From NCBI GenBank assembly GCA_017508895.1, contig JAFWRA010000090.1, positions 1 to 28,247 of the forward strand: 28,247 nucleotides of DNA. Direction: 5' to 3'. The stretch is from Bacteroidales bacterium (GTDB lineage: Bacteria; Bacteroidota; Bacteroidia; Bacteroidales; F082). The translations under genes and the position numbers were made by a program. The notes beneath the pieces are model-generated. The model saw only the letters and a program-made list of their open reading frames with translations. It was not told the DNA's origin and made no database searches. Positions 13,101 through 20,500 of the stretch are shown here, in pieces (the stretch's first letter is position 1; every line of letters starts with the position of its first letter).

Positions 13101-15632
13101 ACCGTGAAGATTGCCGACGGACAAACGCTCTACGCTGGAGCCAACGCCTACACCGGCACGCTGATCGACGCACAGAGGCAGGCCATAGGCGGCCAGAAGC
13201 TCACCAATGTCGCTCCCCCTACCTACGACTACATCGGTCTCGATGGCACAGGGGAAACACACACTGCCGTGGTCATCGATGCCGACAACATGCCCACCTC
13301 GCTATCGGGATGGTATATCGTGCAGGGCACGGTGAACTACACCAACACGATTAATCTCGCAGGCGACACCCACATCATCTTGGCCGACAACGCCGTGATG
13401 AACGTCACCGTAGGCGGCAATCATGGAATCCGAAGCACCAGCGGAAACAATTACTCCCTCTTTGTTTACGGACAGACCGGCCAGAGTGGCGAACTGAATG
13501 TGACGAGCAATGATTATGCCTGTTATATTTATGGAGGCAACATCACCATTGCGGGTGGCAAGGTGACAGCCTCGGGAACAATGGGCATATACGCTCAATA
13601 CTACAACAACAATGGCGGTAATGTGACGATTAAGAACGCCACGGTGACGGCCACAGGAACAAGTCATTATGGTATCTTTGCCGAGAATGGCGGCAACATC
13701 ACCATCGACAACAGCAACTTGACGGCTACCTCCACGGGAAGCTATGGCATCTATGCCAAGGAAGGCGACATCACCATTACAGACTGCGAAGTGGAAGCGA
13801 TAGGTGGTTCAGGCATCTACGCCTACAGTGGCAATAACAGTGGTGATGTTGGTAATGTGACGATTCAGAACGCCACGGTGACCGCCACAGCAAGTTTTGC
13901 TGCCATTCGTTCAAACAATGGCAACATCACCATCGACAACAGCAACGTGACGGCCACCTCCACGGGAAATCATGGCATCTATGCCGAGTATGGCAACATC
14001 ACCATTGCAAGTGGCATGGTGACAGCCTCCTCAACCAACTTCGGCATCTATACTGTATACGGCTCTGTTACCATCAACGGCGGCCAAGTGACGACCACTG
14101 GAAACTTCGGCATCTATACTGTAAACGGCTCTGTTACCATCAACGGCGGCCAAGTGACGACCACTGGAAATATTTACGGCATCTATGCCCAAAACTCCAG
14201 CGACAACATCACCCTCGGCTGGACCAACCCTACCGACTTCATCTATGCGAACAAATACTATGATGGCGGTACTCTCTCCATCGCCGAGGGCAAGGCCTTC
14301 ATCGACGAGGCCGGCCAAACCTACAGCAGCGCCATTGCCCAAGTGAGCGGAGCCTACGCCATCGACGGGAAGACGCTGTATCCCAATTGTGTTGTCAGGA
14401 AGCAAGTTGCGGGGTATGGAGAAGGCAACGGTGGCTGGGTGTTCATCGCCTCGCCCGTGGCGGAAAGCATTGCACCATCGGAAGTGCATAACCTCTTCCC
14501 CACGGCAGGCGAAACTTCAAATGAATACGACCTTTACCGCTTCAACCAAAGCGATGACAATGAAAATGAATGGCAGAACTGGAAGGCAACCACCACCGAA
14601 AACCACCCCGACTTCACCACACTCGTCAACGGCCACGGCTACCTCTACGCCACCAAGGAAACGCGGACATTAATGTTCGCAGGCGAGTACACGGCGGCCA
14701 CTGAGCCTGTCGAAGTGCCGCTGGATTACGACGCAACTGCCCAACTGAAAGGCTGGAACTTGGTGGGCAACCCGTTCACGACCCAAGCCACAATGACAAA
14801 TGGGAATGGGCAGCCGGTTTCGTTCTATGTCATCAACGGGCAGAATGTGGTGCCTAACGAGGGCAGTGCAGCCATTGAGCCTTGCACCGGCGTGATGGTG
14901 AAGGCCGAAGGAACTGGAGAAAAAGTCAGATTCACAAGCGTAAGCCCCGACCAAGCCCCGCAACCCAACAAAGGCAGTTTGCAGATTGCTTTAAGTCAGG
15001 TCACTTCGTCATTGCGAGGAACGAAGCAATCCAGCACCCTCGACAACGCCATCATCAGCTTCAACGAGGGTTCCAAGTTGGGCAAGTTCTACTTCGGCAC
15101 ACAAAACGCCAACATCTACATCCCGCAAGGCAACGAGGAATATGCCATTGCCTATAGCAACGGCCAAGGCGAAATGCCCCTCAATTTCAAGGCCAAGGAA
15201 AACGGCACCTACACCATTTCCGTAAACCCCGAAGGCGTGGAAATGGATTATCTGCACCTGATTGACAACATGACTGGTGCTGACATCGACCTGCTGGCCG
15301 CGAATGGTGGAGACGCGATAAATCGCGTCTCTACATACACCTTCGAGGCCAAGACGACGGACTATGAGAGCCGTTTCCGCCTGGTGTTTGCCGCAGACGA
15401 GGCCGTCTGCGGGCCCAGTGAGGCGTTTGCCTTCATCGATGCTTCGGGCAACATCATCGTCAACGGCGAAGGCACCCTCCAAGTCTTCGATGTTCTTGGC
15501 CATCAACTCGTCACCAAACAACTCTCAACCCTAAACTCTCAACTCTCAACTCTAAACTATAAATCGGGCGTGTATGTGTTGCGCCTTATCAATGGCGACG
15601 ATGTGAAGACGCAGAAGATGGTCATTGAATAA
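10200..15632 (+). CDS. Giant T9SS-secreted beta-helix/GLUG-like surface protein
   Basis: A 1,810-residue, Thr/Asn/Gly/Ser-rich secreted protein. Residues 1-30 are a signal peptide (ALTLLALILACATAWA, cleavage probably after AWA). Residues 40-720 hold two related GLUG-like blocks: FSGKTVKL..NISITQSAG near 80 is repeated as FSGKTVKL..DISVSRMAG near 360, each followed by a GTFDG motif. Two similar segments (QLLGNTHIILCDGAAMN; NLAGDTHIILADNAVMN) follow. Residues about 1085-1330 are parallel-beta-helix repeats of about 22 residues (GNITIDNSN..TATSTG..GIYA). Near 1519 is a WNLVGNPF module, and about 1740-1810 is a T9SS sorting domain (LQVFDVLGHQLV..GVYVLRLINGDDVKTQKMVIE). T9SS cargo is exported through the outer membrane and released or anchored outside. 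An adhesin or glycan-binding role is likely, but no ligand can be read. Several dispersed repeats are embedded in the coding sequence. Confidence 0.88.
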   Translation: MQHKFTPTTHLKSAALTLLALILACATAWAETETVSSDNFSVNADGTEYTIHNATGWGEFCAALLDNATYNHFSGKTVKLDANISITQSAGSAGHEFMGTFDGDGKTLTVDITETTTQGTAPFREIKGATIQNLVVTGSVVGTTHAAGLVGFARGDNANTVNTITNCKVATNVTVTTPNSAGNYHCGGVVGHAFHCTLNMSNTVYCGNITNSGNYVGGLQGWSDGNTINFSHCLFVGSYSGTASFHPVAVRNRDNATTANVSHVYYTVTPTLTNSSFIAADGTKTISRATAPATIGDQTQSLNFMSTTIYQNGICYNDLYYATIGLPSGGTDIYLIDNADDWLYFCEMLNDNDTWNRFSGKTVKLGADISVSRMAGNVNHDFCGTFDGQNNTLTFTATATDNYCAPFRYVQGNSNTDHAVIQNLNVVSNITAADYRHPAGLIALQSGYVDVTDCNAVVNINCTKGTNNPHDLYPTGLVSQSNNTGSLTVSGCTVSGTISTDGKYAAGMVGIVQSSASITNSVSSVTINSSTSGDGTHSGFVASLVSDRQLTIEGCVFNGKIVTTNGTTNCGGFLGHNNTNGGTGATITNCLYAPAADPNTVSTGCATFGRNVNSDLINNCYYTTALGDAQDAQGTQTYSISGGNYVTVGNAGTASSSYAVSGLDFYSVGLKYGDVLYAAENDEVSLTLGNTVPEGYFLGYSASPTEATLSGSGNPYTLTMPDADVVITANTNFPSVSYIDENGETQHCTDYIWLTGTETTLGAAGQETYCVVHSTLNYSQSIQLLGNTHIILCDGAAMNIGSSDSPVSGSSFQEQVGFYGGDITYNLSLYAQSGNTGALTIYSQSCSFYVKDLTIAGGNVNTTSLSSVPVIGCDNLTVRRSSLEVHANYYAAIQANNDVTLSNVTANLNSSNSVGLVCSNFTVDHSQLTVTARYQAIQANVITLGCTAATDFIKATCTSSLTDSYYGTVKIADGQTLYAGANAYTGTLIDAQRQAIGGQKLTNVAPPTYDYIGLDGTGETHTAVVIDADNMPTSLSGWYIVQGTVNYTNTINLAGDTHIILADNAVMNVTVGGNHGIRSTSGNNYSLFVYGQTGQSGELNVTSNDYACYIYGGNITIAGGKVTASGTMGIYAQYYNNNGGNVTIKNATVTATGTSHYGIFAENGGNITIDNSNLTATSTGSYGIYAKEGDITITDCEVEAIGGSGIYAYSGNNSGDVGNVTIQNATVTATASFAAIRSNNGNITIDNSNVTATSTGNHGIYAEYGNITIASGMVTASSTNFGIYTVYGSVTINGGQVTTTGNFGIYTVNGSVTINGGQVTTTGNIYGIYAQNSSDNITLGWTNPTDFIYANKYYDGGTLSIAEGKAFIDEAGQTYSSAIAQVSGAYAIDGKTLYPNCVVRKQVAGYGEGNGGWVFIASPVAESIAPSEVHNLFPTAGETSNEYDLYRFNQSDDNENEWQNWKATTTENHPDFTTLVNGHGYLYATKETRTLMFAGEYTAATEPVEVPLDYDATAQLKGWNLVGNPFTTQATMTNGNGQPVSFYVINGQNVVPNEGSAAIEPCTGVMVKAEGTGEKVRFTSVSPDQAPQPNKGSLQIALSQVTSSLRGTKQSSTLDNAIISFNEGSKLGKFYFGTQNANIYIPQGNEEYAIAYSNGQGEMPLNFKAKENGTYTISVNPEGVEMDYLHLIDNMTGADIDLLAANGGDAINRVSTYTFEAKTTDYESRFRLVFAADEAVCGPSEAFAFIDASGNIIVNGEGTLQVFDVLGHQLVTKQLSTLNSQLSTLNYKSGVYVLRLINGDDVKTQKMVIE
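14040..14171 (+). repeat. Two tandem 66-bp units in the beta-helix array
   Basis: Units 14040-14105 and 14106-14171 differ at two bases (T/A within CTGTA[T/A]ACGG and the last base C/T). They encode FGIYTVYGSVTINGGQVTTTGN and a copy with Y changed to N. Flanking units are clearly more diverged, so this is a recent in-frame duplication of one helical turn (22 codons), showing that the array is still changing length. Confidence 0.9.
15007..15034 (+). repeat. GCGAGGAACGAAGCAATCC-family repeat inside coding sequence
   Basis: A 28-base half-element starting CGTCATTGCGAGGAACG sits in frame in the surface-protein gene and is read as SSLRGTKQSS around residues 1603-1611. The same sequence, in full inverted-repeat form, lies just after this gene at 15641-15728. 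It interrupts the segment between the WNLVGNPF module and the C-terminal region. Confidence 0.85.
15307..15334 (+). repeat. GTAGAGACG-family palindrome, copy 4, inside coding sequence
   Basis: A 28-base near-perfect palindrome (core GAGACGCGAT-AA-ATCGCGTCTC) is read in frame as GDAINRVST near residues 1704-1712. It belongs to the family of the intergenic copies at 161-194, 1484-1513 and 2150-2179 and shares the GCGAT..ATCGC centre with the perfect copy at 2150-2179. Confidence 0.88.
15521..15558 (+). repeat. Heptanucleotide tandem tract near the end of the surface-protein gene
   Basis: Five units with period 7 (ACTCTCA, ACCCTAA, ACTCTCA, ACTCTCA, ACTCTAA) plus ACT are read as QLSTLNSQLSTLNYK, residues 1774-1788. 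Gain or loss of one unit would shift the reading frame just before the final 22 residues of the T9SS sorting domain. Confidence 0.85.
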
Positions 15633-15640
15633 CGGACACG

Positions 15641-15728
15641 TTTTGCGTCACTGCGAGGCACGAAGCAGTCCAGACAATCAGCTTAAACTCTGGATTGCTT
15701 CGTCGTTCCTCCTCGCAATGACGCAAAG
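15641..15728. repeat. Full inverted-repeat element of the GCGAGGAACGAAGCAATCC family
   Basis: Arms of about 33-39 bases (15642-15674 and 15689-15727, with several mismatches and a small bulge) would form a long hairpin 9 bases after the surface-protein stop. The left arm is CACTGCGAGGCACGAAGCAGTCC and the right arm includes GGATTGCTTCGTCGTTCC. The full form here and the half form at 15007-15034 show a mobile or duplicating repeat active at this locus. Confidence 0.85.
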
Positions 15729-15751
15729 CGACGCGGGATCAAAATCTTGAT

Positions 15752-15780
15752 AAAATCCGTCAAATATTTGGCGGATTTTT
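15752..15780 (+). terminator. Intrinsic terminator before the STAS-barrel-NRPS operon
   Basis: The near-perfect palindrome AAAATCCGTCAAAT / ATTTGGCGGATTTT, with one T-G pair, ends in five T. It separates transcription of the surface-protein gene from the next promoter, 31 bases further on. Confidence 0.8.
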
Positions 15781-15810
15781 CTGTTTTAGGTACCGAACAA
15801 AAGTTTTTTT

Positions 15811-15818
15811 TATTTTTG
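15811..15818 (+). promoter_or_regulatory. -7 box of the STAS-barrel-NRPS operon
   Basis: TATTTTTG matches TAnnTTTG and lies between the terminator at 15752-15780 and the STAS start at 15845, with a predicted leader of about 20 bases. No canonical -33 TTG stands 19-21 bases upstream, so an alternative sigma factor or an activator is possible. Confidence 0.55.
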
Positions 15819-15844
15819 CAGCATTATATTAAAAATCATTGCAA

Positions 15845-16147
15845 ATGGACACCAATATCACAGAAAAAGACGGGAAATACATCGTTTCCCTCGAAGGCGA
15901 ACTTGATACCGCCCATGCTCTTGAAGTCGAACAAGCCATGCAACCCCTCCATGAATTGAGCGGCAAAGACATCACCATCGACTGCACTCATTTGGAATAC
16001 ATTGCATCCAGCGGCTTGCGTATCCTCTTGGCCTTGCTGAAAAGCGCCAAAGCCAAAGGCAACAAGGTGGTTTTGAAGAACCTGAACGACGAAATCAAGG
16101 AAGTTTTCAAAATGACGGGCTTTATCGACCTATTCGACATAGAATAA
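15845..16147 (+). CDS. STAS-domain anti-sigma factor antagonist-like protein
   Basis: A 100-residue single STAS domain of the SpoIIAA/RsbV type, which binds or releases an anti-sigma kinase according to the phosphorylation of one serine. The expected core is present: beta strand DITIDCTHLEYI, then the ASSGLR loop with S55/S56 at the phospho-acceptor site, helix ILLALLKSAKAKG, strand VVLKNL and final helix EIKEVFKMTGFIDLFDI. The ATG at 15845 is preferred to a TTG two codons earlier. It is the first gene of an operon: the barrel gene starts 16 bases after its stop and the NRPS 8 bases after that. A switch protein heading a peptide-synthetase operon is unusual. The sensor phosphatase at 5826-8024 is a candidate partner. 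Confidence 0.92.
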   Translation: MDTNITEKDGKYIVSLEGELDTAHALEVEQAMQPLHELSGKDITIDCTHLEYIASSGLRILLALLKSAKAKGNKVVLKNLNDEIKEVFKMTGFIDLFDIE

Positions 16148-16163
16148 ATTAAATCAACATCTT

Positions 16164-17501
16164 ATGAGATACTATTTCAACCAACCTGCAAAGTGGTTTT
16201 GCATGGTTATGGCTTTGCTGTTTTCATTCGGATTGAAAGCACAGGAAGCAGACAATCAATTCAGTTTGGATGCCCAATTGGTGACCCGTGGCGAGTTGCG
16301 TGCAGGCGGCTTCAAGGCCGACAGCCTCGACAAATATCGCAGGACACAATTCATTTTGGGCAAATATCGCATCACGGCAGACTACAAACGCTCGTGGTTG
16401 GAGGTGAAGCTGTCGCCCCAGTTCGCCGGCATTTGGGGACAGGGTGGCTCCAACATCAACCTATACGAAGGCTGGGCCAACCTGCAATCGAAAAACGGCT
16501 TGTTCATGAAGATTGGCCGTCAGGAATTGGACTATGACAACGAACGTATCATCGGCAACGACGACTGGACGATGACTGCACCCACCCACGATGTGTTGAA
16601 ATTGGGTTATGATGGCGAAAGCCACAAGGTACATCTGATGGCGGCTTACAACCAGAATGCAGACAGCATAGAAACAGGGATTTCCTATTATGCAGGTGGT
16701 TTGCAACCCTACAAGACGATGCAAACCCTTTGGTATCACTATGATACGCCGAAGAAAATGTTTGGCATTTCGTTGGTGGGCATGAACATTGGGATGCAAA
16801 GCATTAATAAAAAGAAACCTGATGTCACTTATTACCAACAGTTGGTGGGCACTTATATGGCCTTCCGTCCCAAGTATTGGTCGTTGGAGGGCGAGTTCTA
16901 CTACCAGATGGGTAAACAAGAACATGGCTTGCCCATCGATGCATTCATGGGTAGCGTGAAAGCCACCGTGAGACCAAGCGAGAAATACAATATCTTTGCT
17001 GGATACGACTATTTGAGCGGCGACAAGTTTTTTTCTGTGCCGGCGGAAGGACATTTGGGCCTTGTTCATCACGACAAAATCAGAGGTTTCAGTGCCATCT
17101 TCGGCTCGCATCACGAGTTTTACGGCGCGATGGACTTCTTCTATATGAAAAACTATTACCACGGCTTCACCCCTGGTCTCCAAAACCTCTATATTGGTGG
17201 CAACGTAAATCCTGTTGAAGGCCTGAGTCTCAATGCGGCATACCATTACTATGCCATCGCGACCGACCTCGACTATTTGGACAGCAAGACTTTAGGGCAT
17301 GAAGTTGATTTTTCGGCTTCATACGCTTTCAGCAAGGCCGTTTCAGTGTCGGCTGGCTATACTTACATGCATGGCACAGAGACCATGGTCATACTCCAAC
17401 AGATCCAAGAAGTTACCGAACAACGGAAATTGCATTGGGGCTGGCTCATGCTATCAGTCAAACCCACATTGTTTAATACCATTTGGAAAGATAAGAAATA
17501 A
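16164..17501 (+). CDS. Alginate-export-type outer-membrane beta-barrel
   Basis: A 445-residue protein with signal peptide MRYYFNQPAKWFCMVMALLFSFGLKA (cleavage probably before QEADNQ) and then a chain of alternating aromatic/polar strands typical of outer-membrane barrels. The motif GRQELDYDNERIIGNDDW from residue 118 and the preceding YEGWANLQSKNGLFMKI match the alginate_export (AlgE-like) family. Most members in Bacteroidota are porin-like and of unknown substrate; alginate itself is not implied. The gene lies in a tight operon between the STAS gene and the NRPS (16 and 8 base gaps), so it may pass the NRPS product or a precursor across the outer membrane. That role is inferred from position only. 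Confidence 0.85.
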   Translation: MRYYFNQPAKWFCMVMALLFSFGLKAQEADNQFSLDAQLVTRGELRAGGFKADSLDKYRRTQFILGKYRITADYKRSWLEVKLSPQFAGIWGQGGSNINLYEGWANLQSKNGLFMKIGRQELDYDNERIIGNDDWTMTAPTHDVLKLGYDGESHKVHLMAAYNQNADSIETGISYYAGGLQPYKTMQTLWYHYDTPKKMFGISLVGMNIGMQSINKKKPDVTYYQQLVGTYMAFRPKYWSLEGEFYYQMGKQEHGLPIDAFMGSVKATVRPSEKYNIFAGYDYLSGDKFFSVPAEGHLGLVHHDKIRGFSAIFGSHHEFYGAMDFFYMKNYYHGFTPGLQNLYIGGNVNPVEGLSLNAAYHYYAIATDLDYLDSKTLGHEVDFSASYAFSKAVSVSAGYTYMHGTETMVILQQIQEVTEQRKLHWGWLMLSVKPTLFNTIWKDKK

Positions 17502-17509
17502 TAATAATT

Positions 17510-20500
17510 ATGAAACAAACAGCTCCTTTATCTAAATCACAATATGGCATCTATGCCGAATGTGTAAGCCACGAAAACGAGATTTTCTATAACCTTCCGT
17601 TTCTCTTTGTCTTTGACGGTAGCCTCGATGTCGACCGTTTGTGTCGTGCTATCGAGACGACGATAAAGGCGCACCCCACTTTCTTCACCCGAATTGGGGT
17701 GACCGACGAAGGCGAGCCCTTCCAGTCCGTCGACATGGAAAAGGAGGACTTCAGCCTTACCGTCGAACAGGTTATTGACCTTGAGGCTGAGAAGAAGAAA
17801 TTCATCGAGCCTTACAAACTCTATGGCGGCAGACTGTTTCATACCAAAGTGATGCGCGACGCGAATCACATCTATTGGCTCTTCGACATGCACCATATCA
17901 TCAGCGACGGCACCTCTTATAATATTATCATTCGCGATGTGGAGACGGCCTACAACGGCGGCACGCTCGCTCCCGAGGAGATGTCGATGCAGGAACTGGC
18001 TCTTGCTGAAGCAGAGATGCGCAAAACACCCGCTTTTGAGGAAGGCAAACAATGGTACGCCCAAAACTTCGACTGCGGCGACACGTTCACCCAACTGCTC
18101 CCCGACCGCGAGATTCCTGGACAATCGGATGCCCATTTGGTCCGTATACTCAATATCGACATGGATCGGGTGGATGCCTTCTGCAAGGACAACAACATCA
18201 AAAAGAGTACCTTTTTCACAGCAGCGTATGCCTACCTGTTGGCCAAATACAACAACGAGCAGGAATCGCTGTTCAACACGGTTTACAACGGTCGCACCGA
18301 ACCGAAGTTCCAACATTCCGTTGGCATGACGGTGAAGACGCTGCCCGTTTACTCCAAGTTTACTGATGAGACCACCGTGCTTGATTTCATGAAAGCAAAT
18401 CAAGAACAGATGGACGGTTGCCGCAAGCACGACATCTATTCCTATACCGACCTGATGGCCGACCTCAACCTGCAAAGCAACTCCATCTTTGTGTGGCACG
18501 GGCTCTTGTTTGATTACACCGAGCTGATGGGTAAACCCATGGAGGCCATACAACTCCGCAAGCACAACGAGGAAGTGCCGTTTTATCTGATGTCCTTCTA
18601 TGTCGGCAAAGAAATACATATCAGGGCAGAATACAATGCCAACGAATACTCCGAGACGCTGATTGCCCAGTTCATGGAGAGCTATGAGGCTACCTTGGAA
18701 GGCTTCCTGAGCCAGACCTATCTGCGCGACATTGACATCACCACAAAGAGCCAATGCGCCTTGCTTGACAGTTTCAACCAGACCGATACTGACCTGGACA
18801 AGAGCGCAACCATCGTTTCCATGTTCCGTGGGCAGGTGGCGAAAACGCCCGACACCATCGCCGTGGTCTATAAGGACAAGCATTTCACCTATAGAGAATT
18901 GGATGAGATGTCCGACCGCATCGCTGCCTATATCCATGGCAAAGGCCTTCACGAAGAGGATGTCGTCTCCGTGCTGATTCCCCGTTGCGAGTGGATGCCG
19001 ATTGTCTCCCTGGGTGTGTTGAAGGCTGGCTGTGCCTATCAGCCCCTCGACCCGACTTATCCCTCGGAACGCCTCAACTTCATGATGCAAGATGCTTCCG
19101 TTAAGTTGCTCATTGCCGACCCGGAATTGCGTGGCATCGTCGATCAATACACTGGCGATGTGCTGTCCATCAACGACATCCCGCAACTGCCTGCCCCCAA
19201 CACAGACCTGACCGTCTGTGCGCCCAACCCCGAGTCGCTCTTCATCATGCTTTACACTTCCGGTACTACGGGCACGCCCAAGGGCTGTCAGTTGGTGCAT
19301 CGTAACCTTGTCGCATTCTGTGAGTGGTATCACCGCAGATTCAGCCTCGCTCCTGGCTGCAAAGTTACGGCCTACGCCAGTTTTGGTTTCGATGCCAATA
19401 TGATGGAAACCTATCCATGTCTCACCAGTGGCGCCACACTTTACATCATCCCGGAAGAACTGCGTCTGGATTTGCTGGCATTGAACGAGTATTTTGAACA
19501 AGAGCAAATCACCCACGGATTCATGACCACGCAGGTGGCCTATCAGTTTGCCACTTCCGTTGAAAACCACTGCCTGCGCTACCTGTTGACAGGCGGCGAG
19601 AAGTTGGCACCTCTGACTCCGCCTACGAATTACACCTTGGCCAACCTCTACGGCCCCACCGAAAGCACCGTCTGCATCACCTCCTTCGACGTGACGAAGC
19701 CCATGAAGGACATCCCGATTGGCGCAGCATTGGACAACACCAAGCTATATATTGTCGACAAGGCAGGACGCCGTTTGCCTGTGGGCGCGGCGGGTGAGCT
19801 TTGGGTTGCCGGACCGCAAGTGAGCCGTGGCTACCTCAACCGTCCTGAAAAGACCGCAGAGGTCTATATCAACAACCCCTTTGAAACCAACGAGAAATAC
19901 GCCCACATTTACCGTACCGGTGACATCGTCCGATATCTCCCCGATGGCAACATCCAGTTTGTGGGACGTAAAGACGGACAAGTGAAGATTCGTGGCTTTC
20001 GCATCGAGCTCAAGGAAGTTGAAGGCGTCATCCTTCAGTTCCCTGGCATCAAGGATGCCACCGTGCAGGCCTTCGACGAAGAAGGTGGCGGCAAGTTCAT
20101 CGCAGCCTATATCGTTTCTGATGAAACCGTTGATATCCAGGCGTTGAACGACTTCATCCTTGACCAGAAACCACCTTACATGGTGCCTGCCGTGACGATG
20201 CAAATCGACCGCATCCCGCTCAACCAGAACCAGAAGGTGAACAAGAAAGCCCTGCCCAAGCCTGAAAAGAAAGCAGCCGAGGCAGTGGTGGAGAGCAACG
20301 TGCCGATGAACCTGTTGGAGCAGGAAATCCATGGAATCATTGCAAAGATTATCAACACTGAAGACTTTGGCGTAACAACAGTGTTGGGCTATGTCGGCCT
20401 GACCTCCATCATGGCCATCAAGTTGGCGATTCAAATCAACAAGCGCTTCGGCGTCACCCTCGACTCGAAATCCTTGGCTAAGACAGGCACTTTGCAGACC

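Noticed and set aside
14040..14171. CRISPR-like tandem repeats
   Set aside because: Units are contiguous, in frame and of codon-multiple length, with no spacers; they encode beta-helix turns.
15007..15034. SLRGTKQS as a functional peptide motif of the surface protein
   Set aside because: The DNA is a dispersed repeat also present outside the gene, so the peptide is better explained as translated repeat DNA.
16164..17501. Alginate biosynthesis or export locus
   Set aside because: Only the barrel family matches; no alginate polymerase, epimerase or lyase is nearby, so alginate is not supported as substrate.
17537..19570. 677-codon open frame antisense to the NRPS
   Set aside because: It lies wholly inside the first NRPS module, whose motifs are intact, has no known domain, and is a codon-bias shadow of a GC-rich gene.
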